Shown: in pieces, positions 7,784 through 16,588 of the stretch
How the letters are laid out: each line of letters starts with the position of its first letter
Numbering within the stretch: position 1 is the stretch's first letter
Assembly (NCBI RefSeq): GCF_002368415.1
Contig: NZ_AP018290.1
Span: 2,545,470 to 2,609,469 of the forward strand
Direction of reading: 5' to 3'
Source of the DNA: Calothrix sp. NIES-4105
Lineage (GTDB): Bacteria > Cyanobacteriota > Cyanobacteriia > Cyanobacteriales > Nostocaceae
Length of the DNA stretch: 64,000 nucleotides
The notes under the pieces: model-generated
What the model was told of the DNA's origin: nothing
Seen by the model: only the letters and a program-made list of their open reading frames with translations
Database searches by the model: none
Made by a program: the position numbers and the translations under genes

Positions 7784-8458
7784 ATGTCTCTCAATTCTAA
7801 GTTCGCCATTGCGACACTGTGTTTAGTTCTTGGTTCAAGCGTTTCAGGGTTTATAGCCAACGCGGCATTACCTCAACCAAAACAACCTGTCGCTACAACC
7901 CAAGGAAGCAATGTAACAAATAAGACCATTATTCCAGGTAAACAGGTAGGCGCCATTACTAGAAAAACTAAGCGTGCGGATTTGGTAAAGTTGTTTGGCG
8001 CCTCTAAGCTAAAGGATGAGACAACTAGATTTTTCGGTGGGGAGGCAGAGTTTCCCGGAACGGTAGTAAATTTAGGTAAAGATAGAGGTTTGACTGTTCT
8101 TTGGAAAGATAAAACTCGCAGGGAAGTAAGAGGTGTAATGGTTTATGACCCACAATGGAAGACTCCTGAAGGTATTGGAGTCGGAACTACTGTGAGTCAG
8201 TTGCAGCAAAAGATAGGTAATTTTAAAATGAGTGGCTTGGGTTGGGATTATGGTGGTATACCTGAACTAGTAGGAACTAAAATAGCTAGTTATAAGGGTG
8301 AACTTGTTTTGCGGATGAGCGCAGACAGTAAACTTTCTCAAAAGTATGAGAAAGAGTCTCTAGCAATTTCTGGTGATGGTGTTACGTTGTCTTCGAGTAA
8401 TCCTAGTTTGAAGCGTTTAGGCGTTAATGTTAGGCAAATGATTGTGTTCTTCTTTTAA
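7784..8458 (+). CDS. Exported protein of unknown function
   Basis: This 224-residue protein has a cleavable signal peptide (basic start, hydrophobic residues about 8-27, likely cut after IANA). The mature part contains GKQVGAITRKTKRADLVKLFG, a form seen in periplasmic cyanobacterial proteins in which a short helix repeats before a beta-rich domain; GIGVGTTVSQLQQKIG repeats this theme near 130. I do not recognise a named family. It stands alone on the plus strand and is followed by a hairpin. Confidence 0.75.
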   Translation: MSLNSKFAIATLCLVLGSSVSGFIANAALPQPKQPVATTQGSNVTNKTIIPGKQVGAITRKTKRADLVKLFGASKLKDETTRFFGGEAEFPGTVVNLGKDRGLTVLWKDKTRREVRGVMVYDPQWKTPEGIGVGTTVSQLQQKIGNFKMSGLGWDYGGIPELVGTKIASYKGELVLRMSADSKLSQKYEKESLAISGDGVTLSSSNPSLKRLGVNVRQMIVFFF

Positions 8459-8473
8459 TTTTGTTTGGGGGGG

Positions 8474-8491
8474 ACAGGCAGGGATGCCTGT
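8474..8491. terminator. Stem-loop with TTCCACAAGA tail between convergent genes
   Basis: ACAGGCA, loop GGGA, TGCCTGT, followed by TCCACAAGA. It lies 15 bases after the exported protein gene and 20 bases before the end of the opposing protease gene. The same hairpin-plus-TTCCACAAGA design occurs at 44927 and 58438. Confidence 0.5.
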
Positions 8492-8510
8492 TCCACAAGA
8501 GTCACAAGAG

Positions 8511-9254
8511 TTATTGTGGGCGATAGGCGAAGCGCAGGCTTTGTATCAAAATAATTAATGAGGCAACTGCCATTGAGGCGCCCCAAACCCAGTATGGTAA
8601 AAGTAATTGCTGTTGAATTTGACCGGTGTCAGAAATTCCTAGAGGTCCGGCACTGTAGCTAAATAAATAATCTAATTGGTGATAAGTACTTACACACGCT
8701 TGGACTCCAAGAAATTGAACCGCAAATCCTTGTACCCAACGAGTTGCTTTTAGTCCAAGTGCAAGAATTGTAATACCTAGCAGCGGAATTAATACAAATC
8801 CAAAGGGTGAACGAACCCATATTAAAGTTGATATTAACAGGCTAATTCCTAAAATTTTTAAACTTAGGGATGCTGTTTTGAAACTTCTGGAGGCGATAAT
8901 TAAAGCGGCGCCTGCAATTGGTGGTCCCATTGGTCCTGCGGCAGCAACTAGTGCGCGCCGTATAGGATCCCAGGATGAGGGAAAAGCAAATACCGCAAAC
9001 CCGGAACCGTTGGAGAAAATTTGTAGCTGGTTAAAATTTCCTCCGAGTAGCGCTGCTGTTAAACCATGCGCCATTTCGTGAAACCAAGTTGCCAAAATTG
9101 TAAACGGATAAAGAATATAGTCACCACCAGGAATTTGCCATAGTACAGCAGTTGCAATAGCTGCTGCTACTAACCATTTAAGCCCCATACGGTCAATAAC
9201 CGCTGGGGCTTCTTTGGCAAGCATTGGCTCAGAAGATTTCCACTGTTCGCTCAT
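8511..9254 (-). CDS. M50-type membrane metalloprotease
   Basis: A 247-residue membrane protein with the zinc motif HEMAH at residues 59-63 in the first half, then six or so hydrophobic helices, matching the short M50B-like peptidases (PF13398 type) that resemble SpoIVFB/site-2 proteases without PDZ domains. The second catalytic Asp motif is not obvious to me. It lies upstream of, and is read the same way as, no clear operon partner: the next minus-strand gene upstream (FHA) ends 110 bases before its start. Likely an intramembrane protease; substrate unknown. Confidence 0.8.
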   Translation of the reverse strand: MSEQWKSSEPMLAKEAPAVIDRMGLKWLVAAAIATAVLWQIPGGDYILYPFTILATWFHEMAHGLTAALLGGNFNQLQIFSNGSGFAVFAFPSSWDPIRRALVAAAGPMGPPIAGAALIIASRSFKTASLSLKILGISLLISTLIWVRSPFGFVLIPLLGITILALGLKATRWVQGFAVQFLGVQACVSTYHQLDYLFSYSAGPLGISDTGQIQQQLLLPYWVWGASMAVASLIILIQSLRFAYRPQ

Positions 9255-9363
9255 ACTACATCCACCTACTAGACCATCCCAAAATTACGATTTACGCGCT
9301 TCGATACATATAATTATCTACTTGACTCTATCGTAACTGGACGCTCACCGATTTGTGGGATGT

Positions 9364-9660
9364 TCAATAACGAATCTGGAGTTGCGGGCCAGAACGAGCG
9401 AGACGAAAAATAATTCCATCACTGACTCCGGATTGCAAAATTTTCTCGCCATTTATATATGTTCCATTTGCTCCCAGACTCACAATTTCCCAACCGGGAG
9501 TTACACGTCGGACTTCTACGTGATGACGAGAAACCACGGCACTATAAATAACAACGTGATTATCGCTTGCGCGTCCGATACGGATTATCGGTTCGTCAAA
9601 GAAGGTCCAACTCTGGGGTGGAAGAGTTTCTTGTGGGTGTATGAGGGTAAGTGTAATCAC
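9364..9660 (-). CDS. Small FHA-domain protein
   Basis: This 98-residue protein is essentially one forkhead-associated domain: RIGRASDNHVVI (27-38), SRHHVEV (about 44-50) and NGTYINGEKI (about 65-74), the three phosphothreonine-binding loops. It starts 14 bases after the stop of a second, larger FHA protein, so the two form an operon. FHA domains read phosphothreonine signals made by Ser/Thr kinases, several of which are encoded in this window. Confidence 0.9.
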   Translation of the reverse strand: MITLTLIHPQETLPPQSWTFFDEPIIRIGRASDNHVVIYSAVVSRHHVEVRRVTPGWEIVSLGANGTYINGEKILQSGVSDGIIFRLARSGPQLQIRY

Positions 9661-9674
9661 GCGCCGAAGCTGTA

Positions 9675-10556
9675 TTAAATTTCTACTGTTTGAAACAGAA
9701 ATGTTACCAAATCACCCTTGCCTAGACCGATGCGGTCGCCCGGTCTTAAGCGATGCCTGTTGCCGGGTAGCAATGGTAAATTGTTGATGTAAGTGCCGTT
9801 TGAACTACCTACATCTTCAATATAGTATGCGTCAGCTTCGACGCGAATGTCGGCGTGAATCCGCGAGACGATTTCCGAGTTTGAAAAACCCGATACATCG
9901 ATATCTGGCGGGATACGGTCATTCGGTTTACCAATATGAATTACCGGAATATTTTGCGGTAGTTCTATTGTTTGTTCCGACTGCACGTGAACAAGCCGTG
10001 AAGTTATTTGCTGTAGCTGGGTTCTATGAGTTGATGGTGCAGGCGCCGCCGATACAGGTTCTGGTTGTGTAACAGGTTCGATTTCTGCAACAGTTTCAGG
10101 AATTACCACTACTGGCTCTGGTTCTGGTTCTGGTTCTGGTGCTAGTGGTTCTGGTACTACAGTTGGCTCTGGCGCAATAATTGGTGGCGAAGTTGCAATT
10201 GGGGGAGCCGCAATGGTAGGTGCAGTCTGTGGAAGAGGTTCTGGATCTGGAACTAAAAGAGGAGCAGGAGGTGCCGTAACCACAATTGGTTGTGGCATTA
10301 CTGTTTCAGATGGAACTTCTTGTGGTACTTCTTGTGGAGATTGAGATGCAACTGTAGGTGCTGCTACCACAGGCGCCTGAGAACCAACAACAGCAGCACG
10401 CAAATTAAAGCCACACTGACCGCAGAACGATGCATCTGCCTGCACAGTAGCCCCACAGCTTGGACAGCTAACAGTAGCTGGTAATGGGGTGTAGCAAGCT
10501 TCACACTGAACGGCACCGTCCGGGTTGGGGTGATTGCAGTTAGGGCAGACGATCAT
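9675..10556 (-). CDS. Double zinc-ribbon and FHA-domain protein
   Basis: A 293-residue protein in three parts. Residues 1-50 hold two zinc ribbons (CPNCNHP...CEAC and CPSCG...CGQCG). Residues 60-175 are a low-complexity Pro/Glu/Val linker with a PEPEPEPEP run. Residues 190-293 are an FHA domain with IHIGKPNDR, SRIHADI and SSNGTYINN. It is a typical cyanobacterial phosphothreonine adaptor and the first gene of a two-gene FHA operon. The repetitive linker is encoded by GGTTCT-type repeats and is likely to vary in length between strains. Confidence 0.9.
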   Translation of the reverse strand: MIVCPNCNHPNPDGAVQCEACYTPLPATVSCPSCGATVQADASFCGQCGFNLRAAVVGSQAPVVAAPTVASQSPQEVPQEVPSETVMPQPIVVTAPPAPLLVPDPEPLPQTAPTIAAPPIATSPPIIAPEPTVVPEPLAPEPEPEPEPVVVIPETVAEIEPVTQPEPVSAAPAPSTHRTQLQQITSRLVHVQSEQTIELPQNIPVIHIGKPNDRIPPDIDVSGFSNSEIVSRIHADIRVEADAYYIEDVGSSNGTYINNLPLLPGNRHRLRPGDRIGLGKGDLVTFLFQTVEI

Positions 10557-10782
10557 GGAGATAAGCCTTTGTTCTAGGTCATCGTAAGGATACTGTAAAA
10601 AGCAGAGAGTAAACTCTAACTTTTAATTATTTACTTTGGCGCAAATACTCTTTGCAAGGGCAGAGCGCACAAATAAACAAGCGTGCGGGAAGATTTGTAC
10701 AAAATACAAAGTACAAGATATCAGAATTTGTTAAAATTTTAATACTTATACGTTTGTACCTTTAACTGTTATACGGACGAAG

Positions 10783-11499
10783 CTATAACTCGTCACCCGC
10801 TGCCGCATCTAATAGCCACCAAAGTTCTGCTTGCGGTTTAATCAAGCGAGATGGGTAAGTATAATCATCGCTCGCAGGTGCAAACACTTGCGCTAAAGAT
10901 GGTTTTTTATTAGCACCAGCCACTACAAACATAACGCACCGAGCCGCGTTAATAAATGGGTATGTGAAAGTTATGCGCTGACTATCTCCTTTATTACCAA
11001 CGGTAACAAGCTTATCAGTGACTTTTAAAGCTTCGGTATGAGGAAACAGCGAAGCCGTATGAGCATCATCACCCATACCAAGTAATATCACATCCAATGC
11101 AGGGAATTCACCCGGTTTTACCTTAAAGAATTCTTGGAGTTCTTTTTCATGTTTGGCTGCTGATATTGTTGGGTTTTCGTCAAGTGTTGGCATTGCATGA
11201 ATATTTTGTGGGGGAATATTAACGCGGTTCAACCATGCTTGACGTGCCATCAGTTCATTGCTATCTGGATGGTCAGGTGGAACGTATCGTTCATCACCCC
11301 AAAAAACGTGTATTTTCTCCCAAGGTAGATTTTGAGCCGCAATCGCCTCATATAATGGTTTAGGTGTACTACCACCCGATAAGGCAATTGTAAACTGACC
11401 GCGCGTTTCGATAGCTTCAGAGAGCTTTGACAAAACTATTTGAAGCGAACGCTCAACTAGTGCAGCCAAATCAGGCAAAACTTCTACTTTCCGATTCAT
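10783..11499 (-). CDS. pgl: 6-phosphogluconolactonase
   Basis: It hydrolyses 6-phosphogluconolactone to 6-phosphogluconate in the oxidative pentose phosphate pathway, a main NADPH source in the dark and in heterocysts. The family motifs are present: ALSGGSTPKPLYEAIA near the start, VFWGDERYVPPDHPDSN, and LGMGDDAHTASLFP. I place the start at Met 11499 (238 residues), which fits the family; an upstream ATG at 11529 would add ten non-conserved residues. It stands alone between rph and the FHA operon. Confidence 0.95.
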   Translation of the reverse strand: MNRKVEVLPDLAALVERSLQIVLSKLSEAIETRGQFTIALSGGSTPKPLYEAIAAQNLPWEKIHVFWGDERYVPPDHPDSNELMARQAWLNRVNIPPQNIHAMPTLDENPTISAAKHEKELQEFFKVKPGEFPALDVILLGMGDDAHTASLFPHTEALKVTDKLVTVGNKGDSQRITFTYPFINAARCVMFVVAGANKKPSLAQVFAPASDDYTYPSRLIKPQAELWWLLDAAAGDEL

Positions 11500-11604
11500 G
11501 TTATCACCACGTTGCTGACTTCTCAGCAATAGAATAGCGAAAATATTCGCTATTCTCCGTTATCGCTTATATTTAATTAATGGAATAATGGAAAGTATTT
11601 ATTC

Positions 11605-12324
11605 CTATTCGATTGCGTTTCGCTGTGCTGTTAATAGCTGTTGGATACCCTTTTCGGCAAAATCTATTAATTGATTTAACTGATGACGGCTAAAACTTCC
11701 TTCTTCAGCGGTTCCCTGAACTTCGATAATTCCAAGATTTTGATTCATCACAACGTTGAAATCTACTGTTGCTGCCACATCTTCAACGTAATTCAAATCT
11801 AAAAAAGGTTCGCCTTCTAACAATCCTACCGATACAGCTGCGACTTGTCCTACCAACGGAGAGCGCTCTAACACACCAAGATGCTGTAATTTATTCAAGG
11901 CGCCAGCAACAGCTACAAAACCACCAGTTATCGCCGTTGTTCGCGTTCCCGCATCAGCTTGCAGTACATCCGCATCAACAGTTATCGTTCGTTCACCTAA
12001 TGCTTCAAAATCAATTACCGCGCGTAGTGAACGACCAATCAATCTTTGAATCTCTTGTGTGCGCCCCGATAGCTTTAAAAACTCACGTTCATGTCGCTGT
12101 TGCGTAGCTGATGGCAGCATTCGATACTCGGCAGTCAGCCAGCCTTTACCAGTTCCTTCGAGAAATTTGGGAACACCATTACTTATACTCGCAGTGCATA
12201 AAACTTTAGTTTCGCCGCAAGACGCAAGTACAGAACCAGCCGCGTAGCGAGTAAAGTTTTGCTGAAAGCTGACTGTTCGGAGTTCATAGGGTTGCCGACC
12301 ATCGGGACGCTGCCACATATACAA
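11605..12324 (-). CDS. rph: Ribonuclease PH
   Basis: Phosphorolytic 3'-5' exoribonuclease that trims tRNA 3' ends. This 239-residue protein has the expected N terminus [13 protein letters not shown], then [14 protein letters not shown] with the Arg/Thr substrate region, [18 protein letters not shown] and the catalytic stretch [18 protein letters not shown]. Two ATGs six bases apart could start it; an AAGGC site seven bases before the first supports 12324. No clear operon partner. Confidence 0.96.
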   Translation of the reverse strand: MYMWQRPDGRQPYELRTVSFQQNFTRYAAGSVLASCGETKVLCTASISNGVPKFLEGTGKGWLTAEYRMLPSATQQRHEREFLKLSGRTQEIQRLIGRSLRAVIDFEALGERTITVDADVLQADAGTRTTAITGGFVAVAGALNKLQHLGVLERSPLVGQVAAVSVGLLEGEPFLDLNYVEDVAATVDFNVVMNQNLGIIEVQGTAEEGSFSRHQLNQLIDFAEKGIQQLLTAQRNAIE

Positions 12325-12405
12325 ATTGCCTTAAATTTCTAATAAAAGAGAATACATTCGTTTATGCAGTATTGTGAAATTAATTTAATTGATTTTATCT
12401 AATTC

Positions 12406-12951
12406 TCAGACAATAAGTGAAATTATATCGGAAAGGACTTTATTTGGTGGCTGGTCGCCATTAATCGTTATTAAGCGGCGCCTTCGGTCGTAGTACTCCA
12501 AAATTGGAATTGTTTGGTCGTAAAACAATTCGACGCGACGCTGAACAATCTCGGGGTGGTCGTCGGGTAAAGAACGTCCAAGAGAACGACTGACCATGAC
12601 AGCTTCAGAAACTTGTAAGTATACAGCAGTCTGTAGCGGATGTCCTAGTTCGTCGAGTAAAAAATCAAGTTCAAGAGCTTGGGAGACAGTACGAGGATAA
12701 CCTTCTAATATCCAACCACTTTCAATAGTTAAGTTTTTAAGACGTACACGAACAAACTCAATCATCAACTCATTACTGATGATTCCACCTCTTAGATAAG
12801 GCATTGCAAGGGAACCTAACTGTGATGAGCTAGACTTCGTTTCGTGTAAAACTTCACTTGTGGAAATTAGAGAAATATCAAAGTGCATACAAAGGCTTTG
12901 GGCTTGCGTACTCTTTCCTGAACCTGAACCTCCCAAAATCACTAATCTCAC
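12406..12951 (-). CDS. Adenylate-kinase-family nucleoside monophosphate kinase, short
   Basis: A 181-residue P-loop kinase: VILGGSGSGKSTQAQSL at the start, LRGGIISNELM, then GWILEGYPRTVSQA, and a short LID-free segment around SRSLGRSLPDDH. These are adenylate kinase motifs, but the Cys-type or long LID domain is absent, as in minor Adk-like proteins that cyanobacteria keep beside a canonical adk. I choose the GTG at 12951, preceded by AGGAG eight bases upstream; a longer ATG form (13026) would add a hydrophobic, non-conserved 25-residue leader. Substrate is uncertain. Confidence 0.8.
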   Translation of the reverse strand: MRLVILGGSGSGKSTQAQSLCMHFDISLISTSEVLHETKSSSSQLGSLAMPYLRGGIISNELMIEFVRVRLKNLTIESGWILEGYPRTVSQALELDFLLDELGHPLQTAVYLQVSEAVMVSRSLGRSLPDDHPEIVQRRVELFYDQTIPILEYYDRRRRLITINGDQPPNKVLSDIISLIV

Positions 12952-12983
12952 GACAAAAACTCCTGATGTAGTCAAAAATAAAA

Positions 12984-13193
12984 CTATGTAAATTTGTTGT
13001 GCCCAAACAAATCGCAAATGTAACATAGATAAAATGCTGTCACCACTTCGATTTTTGAATCAATTCCTGTATCCTGAATGCTGGTTCTCATTTTTACGAC
13101 ATCTTGTACAGGGTTAAGTGTAAATAGAAATTTTAATTCCTCTTGACTTAAAGGCAAATCAAATGATTGACTAGGAAGGCCACTTAAGTACAT
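12984..13193 (-). CDS. Small hypothetical protein
   Basis: A 69-codon frame between the Adk-like gene and the CobA-like gene, starting ATG. It contains FDLPLSQEELKFLFTLNP near its start, which looks like a real amphipathic segment, but there is no clear ribosome site and no family I recognise. It may be a small gene or the remnant of one. Confidence 0.3.
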   Translation of the reverse strand: MYLSGLPSQSFDLPLSQEELKFLFTLNPVQDVVKMRTSIQDTGIDSKIEVVTAFYLCYICDLFGHNKFT

Positions 13194-13289
13194 ACACTCG
13201 ATAAAAAAATCCTGGCTATATTAGGTAAATGTTTCCAAAAACATCCGCAAATACTCTTGATTCAGTTGTGTATTTTTAAACAGATAATT

Positions 13290-13826
13290 ATGGTTGTTCA
13301 GTTAGAAACCTCAAGCGCAAATCAGACTCTAAGATTACCATACGCAGTTGAGGGTTTAATACAAGTTTTTACTACATCGCATCGTAACTTTTTTACTACA
13401 GTGATGGCAGAAGCACTGAGACTTGCAGGTCAAGGAACCCCAGTACTAGTAGTGCAATTTCTCAAAGGTGGTATTAACCAAGGATATGAAAATCCAATTA
13501 AGCTGGGGCAAAAATTAGATTGGATTCGCTGTGATTTACCACGATGTATTGATACACCCCATCTTGAGGACAGCGAAACCGAATCATTACAGAAGTTGTG
13601 GCAACATACACAGAAAGTAGTATCTTCTCTTAAGTATTCTCTCGTTGTATTAGATGAGTTAAGCTTGGCAATTAATCTTGGCTTAATACCCGAAACGGAT
13701 GTTTTAACGTTTTTGGCTAGGCGCCCACCCAACATAGATATTATTCTCACAGGTCCCGAAATGCCGAAATCAATTTTGGATATCGCAGACCAAATTACAG
13801 AAATTCGCTGTAGTCACAGACCGTAG
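13290..13826 (+). CDS. CobA/BtuR-like protein with destroyed P-loop
   Basis: The 178-residue product aligns along its length with ATP:corrinoid adenosyltransferases of the CobA/BtuR (CobO) type: a VFT strand, then LRLAGQGTPVLVVQFLKGG, a WQHTQKV helix, VVLDELSLAINLGLIP (Walker B-like, Asp-Glu kept), and IILTGPEMPKSILDIAD. The Walker A loop that reads GNGKGKTT in active enzymes is replaced here by TSHRNFFTT, with no Gly or Lys left. ATP binding in the usual way is unlikely. The first ATG with full homology is at 13290; an upstream TTG adds eleven poor residues. It lies 80 bases before dcd. Confidence 0.75.
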   Translation: MVVQLETSSANQTLRLPYAVEGLIQVFTTSHRNFFTTVMAEALRLAGQGTPVLVVQFLKGGINQGYENPIKLGQKLDWIRCDLPRCIDTPHLEDSETESLQKLWQHTQKVVSSLKYSLVVLDELSLAINLGLIPETDVLTFLARRPPNIDIILTGPEMPKSILDIADQITEIRCSHRP

Positions 13827-13907
13827 TTAGCAACTGTAAGGTGTGGCGAAGCCGACCAATCTTGGCATCAAGGTATTCTAGAAAATTCTTTCTCCCATAA
13901 TCAAACC

Positions 13908-14507
13908 GTGATTAAAAACGATATTTGGATTCAAAAAATGGCTCAACAGGGCATGATATCTCCCTTTGAACCAAGCTTAATACGTCATCTCAAAAACGAT
14001 GACCCATCGCAGCTACGTCACGTTATCAGTTACGGACTATCTTCTTACGGTTACGATATTCGCCTGTCTCCTGTGGAGTTTCGTATTTTCCGTCATATAC
14101 CCGGAACTGTAATTGATCCCAAAAACTTTAACCCGCAAAATTTAGAATCTACTCAACTTCATACAGATGAAACAGGTAGTTATTTTATATTGCCCGCTCA
14201 CTCATACGGTTTAGGCGTAGCCCTAGAAAAATTACAAGTTCCAGATAACATTACAGTAATTTGTATCGGTAAATCTACGTATGCAAGGTGTGGAATAATT
14301 GCAAATTTAACACCCGCAGAAGCCGCTTGGCGTGGTCATCTAACTTTAGAATTTTCCAATTCTTCAAGCGCTGATTGCCGTATCTACGCAGGAGAAGGCG
14401 TAGTACAGCTATTATTCCTAGAGGGAGAACCTTGTGCGATTAGCTACGACACCAGACAAGGTAAATATCAAGACCAAGCCGAAAAAGTAACCTTAGCAAA
14501 AGTTTAA
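13908..14507 (+). CDS. dcd: dCTP deaminase
   Basis: Converts dCTP to dUTP, feeding dTMP synthesis; thyX, the thymidylate synthase, lies next to it in convergent orientation, so two consecutive steps are neighbours. The 199-residue protein has SSYGYDIRLSP, IGKSTYARCGI and the active-site region LTPAEAAWRGHLTLEFSN with its Glu, plus EGVVQLLFLEG. It begins at GTG 13908; an ATG ten codons later is an alternative. It ends in a perfect 17-bp hairpin shared with thyX. Confidence 0.95.
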   Translation: MIKNDIWIQKMAQQGMISPFEPSLIRHLKNDDPSQLRHVISYGLSSYGYDIRLSPVEFRIFRHIPGTVIDPKNFNPQNLESTQLHTDETGSYFILPAHSYGLGVALEKLQVPDNITVICIGKSTYARCGIIANLTPAEAAWRGHLTLEFSNSSSADCRIYAGEGVVQLLFLEGEPCAISYDTRQGKYQDQAEKVTLAKV

Positions 14508-14539
14508 TTTTTAAAGTTAGGAGTGCTGAGTAGGGAGTG

Positions 14540-14597
14540 CGCTCGTGCGCTCGTGCGCTCGTGCTGAGTGAGAAGTTAAAACTCAGCACGAGCGCAC
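14540..14597. terminator. Perfect 17-bp hairpin with short tandem repeats between dcd and thyX
   Basis: Arms 14553-14569 and 14581-14597 pair perfectly (GTGCGCTCGTGCTGAGT) around an 11-base loop and are followed by TTTT on the plus strand. The left arm is preceded by two further GCGCTCGT copies. The genes on both sides converge on it, so it can end both. The same right arm (TCAGCACGAGCGCAC) recurs at the right edge of the window. Confidence 0.8.
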
Positions 14598-14616
14598 TTT
14601 TAACTCATAACTATTT

Positions 14617-16020
14617 TTAAGGTGCCAGTCTGCCTTTGCCCAGTCGAGTTGACTTATACCATGCTGCAATTGCAGGCACCCATTCTTCAAGGTGAGGAAA
14701 CATCATTTCACACAACTTCTGAATTTCTAACTGTGCGTCTTTTTTGTATCGCAAGTCGAGAAAATGTAGAAGCGAGCGTAAATTAAAACTAACTACAAAG
14801 TGCTGCCGATAATCAAACGGTACTTTGCCACGCGCGTGTTCCTCAGACATTCCAGATTCAAAATCAGCTTTATATCGCTTTGCCGCATCTTTACACCACT
14901 GCAAATCCGCTTCTCTTTGTTCAGGCGAATAGTAATATTTTTTACCTTGACGGTCGCTGTAATACCCAACTGGACGAAGATAAAAAACATCCTCAGCTTC
15001 TTTCTTTCCTTCAATGACATCAATAAATTGATTACCTGTATAGCGAAATGAATTGTGAACGACCATACTGTTGGCAACAAAGTTATGCCACGTGCCCTCG
15101 ACTTCCAAGTCATAAGTCATTTGTTTGCCTAAATACTCAACACTTTTTATCTTGACAGGGTGAGCTTTTATAGTTGGACATTTTAATATAGATATTTGTG
15201 CAATTTCTTGTAAAGATAAACCGTTTGAAATTTGAAATTCTAACCAGTTTTTATCTTTGTAAAAATCATTATCAAGTGTTGTTACTCCATTACACATTAC
15301 ATAACACTGCTCAGTCATGCGAATAACATGACCATCGCTATTAGTAACTAATCCAACGGAGTCCCCCATAGTTTTCCATCCTTCGGATGTAAATAAACGA
15401 TGATTTAAAGTGCAGTCTAAGGTTTTACCATCCGTAAGCGTAACTCGGTAAACAGGCTGAAGCCCACTACACATAACATCTTTTACGTGTCCGGCTTCAA
15501 AAAACCCTGTTTCTTCATTTAAAACGCGCAAGCGCATATTACGAATGCGCTGTTTACAGTCGCGTCTATATTTACCAGGTTGCTCCCCATTTCTACCTCT
15601 AATACTTCTATCGCGTATAGCTAGCTCTCCATTTGTCCAGAGTTCATATAGTTCTCCTATTGTTTTCCTTAATTTTCGATTTGTTTGGTTGTTGCAATTG
15701 ACAAAAGTAATTTCTGTATTTGCTGCCAAACACTGAACATCAAATGATACACCTACTCTATGAGTACGTGCTTGCTGCATAACACTGTGGGGAAAATAGC
15801 CACAGTTAAATACTATCTGTGGATGCTCCATTGGCCCAAAATGTCCTCTGTCACCAGCTAGCAAGCGTTTGATTATCAACTCTCCACATGCTTGTTCGTT
15901 AGGAAAGCTATCACGCTCATCGTACACAAACGCTTCTGTGTAATCTTGGTGCATTGCAGCGTAAATGACTTGTTGGGGATTTGGGGTTTTAGCTAAAACC
16001 TCTACGCGGAATCGATCCAT
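14617..16020 (-). CDS. thyX: Flavin-dependent thymidylate synthase carrying an intein
   Basis: ThyX methylates dUMP to dTMP using FAD and methylene-tetrahydrofolate. The 467-residue precursor splits into an N-extein (residues 1-96), an intein (97-323) and a C-extein (324-467); the spliced enzyme would be 240 residues, normal for the family. The N-extein ends in the ThyX motif RTHRVGVSFDVQ and the C-extein continues SFRYTGNQF, so the insert sits inside the dUMP-binding signature and the protein can only work after splicing. LRSLLHFLDLR of the C-extein is the conserved second motif. It converges on dcd. Confidence 0.95.
   Translation of the reverse strand: MDRFRVEVLAKTPNPQQVIYAAMHQDYTEAFVYDERDSFPNEQACGELIIKRLLAGDRGHFGPMEHPQIVFNCGYFPHSVMQQARTHRVGVSFDVQCLAANTEITFVNCNNQTNRKLRKTIGELYELWTNGELAIRDRSIRGRNGEQPGKYRRDCKQRIRNMRLRVLNEETGFFEAGHVKDVMCSGLQPVYRVTLTDGKTLDCTLNHRLFTSEGWKTMGDSVGLVTNSDGHVIRMTEQCYVMCNGVTTLDNDFYKDKNWLEFQISNGLSLQEIAQISILKCPTIKAHPVKIKSVEYLGKQMTYDLEVEGTWHNFVANSMVVHNSFRYTGNQFIDVIEGKKEAEDVFYLRPVGYYSDRQGKKYYYSPEQREADLQWCKDAAKRYKADFESGMSEEHARGKVPFDYRQHFVVSFNLRSLLHFLDLRYKKDAQLEIQKLCEMMFPHLEEWVPAIAAWYKSTRLGKGRLAP
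15052..15732 (-). other. Mini-intein inside ThyX
   Basis: This 227-residue insert begins with Cys97 (CLAANTEITFV, block A), has a block-B-like TLTDGKTLDCTLNHRLFTSEGW with the Thr-x-x-His pair, and ends with block F/G (MTYDLEVEGTWHNFVAN ... VVHN). Ser324 follows as the +1 nucleophile. All splicing residues are present. No LAGLIDADG or HNH catalytic motif is visible; the middle (WLEFQISNGLSLQEIAQIS) looks like the helix-turn-helix of a lost homing endonuclease. Inteins in cyanobacterial ThyX are known, as far as I recall from Trichodesmium. Confidence 0.92.
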
Positions 16021-16047
16021 GAGCGGACACTACAGTAAGTTTCTACA

Positions 16048-16170
16048 ACTAGGAACTGTGTCATAAGTTTTGGTGAGTTCGTAGTTGGGCTTTAGCCCTC
16101 TAAATTAAGATTTTTGACGCGATGAATCGCTACTACGAACCTACCAAAATTAATGACACGGACTACTAGG
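16048..16170. mobile_element. MITE-like element with 27-bp inverted termini
   Basis: Left terminus 16058-16084 starts GTGTCATAAGTTTTGG and the right terminus 16133-16159 is its imperfect complement (CCAAAATTAATGACAC); outer ACTAGG/CCTAGT ends pair too. The interior has no coding potential but contains small palindromes such as GGGCTTTAGCCC and a GCGATGAATCGC pair. The same termini form the tandem array at 63614-64000. Confidence 0.7.
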
Positions 16171-16314
16171 GGCTGTGTAGCCTAGAGAGTCATCATATAA
16201 TGCGATGCTTCAGCAAAAACATTAAAAAATTTCTTAACACTCTTTACAAAAATTAATAAAGTGTTTACAATTGTTCACAAAGACGGCAATAGATATTTAA
16301 AGAAGGAAAATTTT

Positions 16315-16530
16315 ATGACTTACAAAGGTGCTATCATAGATGATCAGGGTAAGATGAACAATTTTGCACTTGAACCAAAAGTGTATGTTGATGAACAAGG
16401 TGATCGTACTGGTTTCACTCCTTACGCTGAATTACTGAACGGTCGTTTAGCGATGATTGGTTTCATTTCGCTCATTGCGTTAGAAGTATTTACCGGACAC
16501 GGTGTTTTTGGATTTTTACAAAGCCTTTAA
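16315..16530 (+). CDS. High-light-inducible protein (single-helix LHC-like)
   Basis: A 71-residue protein with the chlorophyll-binding helix [21 protein letters not shown] in its second half, including the Glu and Asn-Gly-Arg ligands of the HLIP/SCP family. These thylakoid proteins bind chlorophyll and carotenoid and protect photosystems and chlorophyll synthesis enzymes. The ATG at 16315 has AAGGA nine bases upstream; a GTG at 16261 is in frame but unlikely. A GC-rich hairpin follows. Confidence 0.92.
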   Translation: MTYKGAIIDDQGKMNNFALEPKVYVDEQGDRTGFTPYAELLNGRLAMIGFISLIALEVFTGHGVFGFLQSL

Positions 16531-16588
16531 TTAGAAAATCTTTTAATAAAGTAAAGTTGGTCATTATAGCTTTGTGCGGCAATATAAT

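Noticed and set aside
8878-9081. Plus-strand frame opposite the M50 protease
   Set aside because: Shadow of a well supported minus-strand membrane protein with the HExxH motif.
13257-13289. Longer start (TTG) for the CobA-like protein
   Set aside because: The extra eleven residues have no conservation and no ribosome site supports them.
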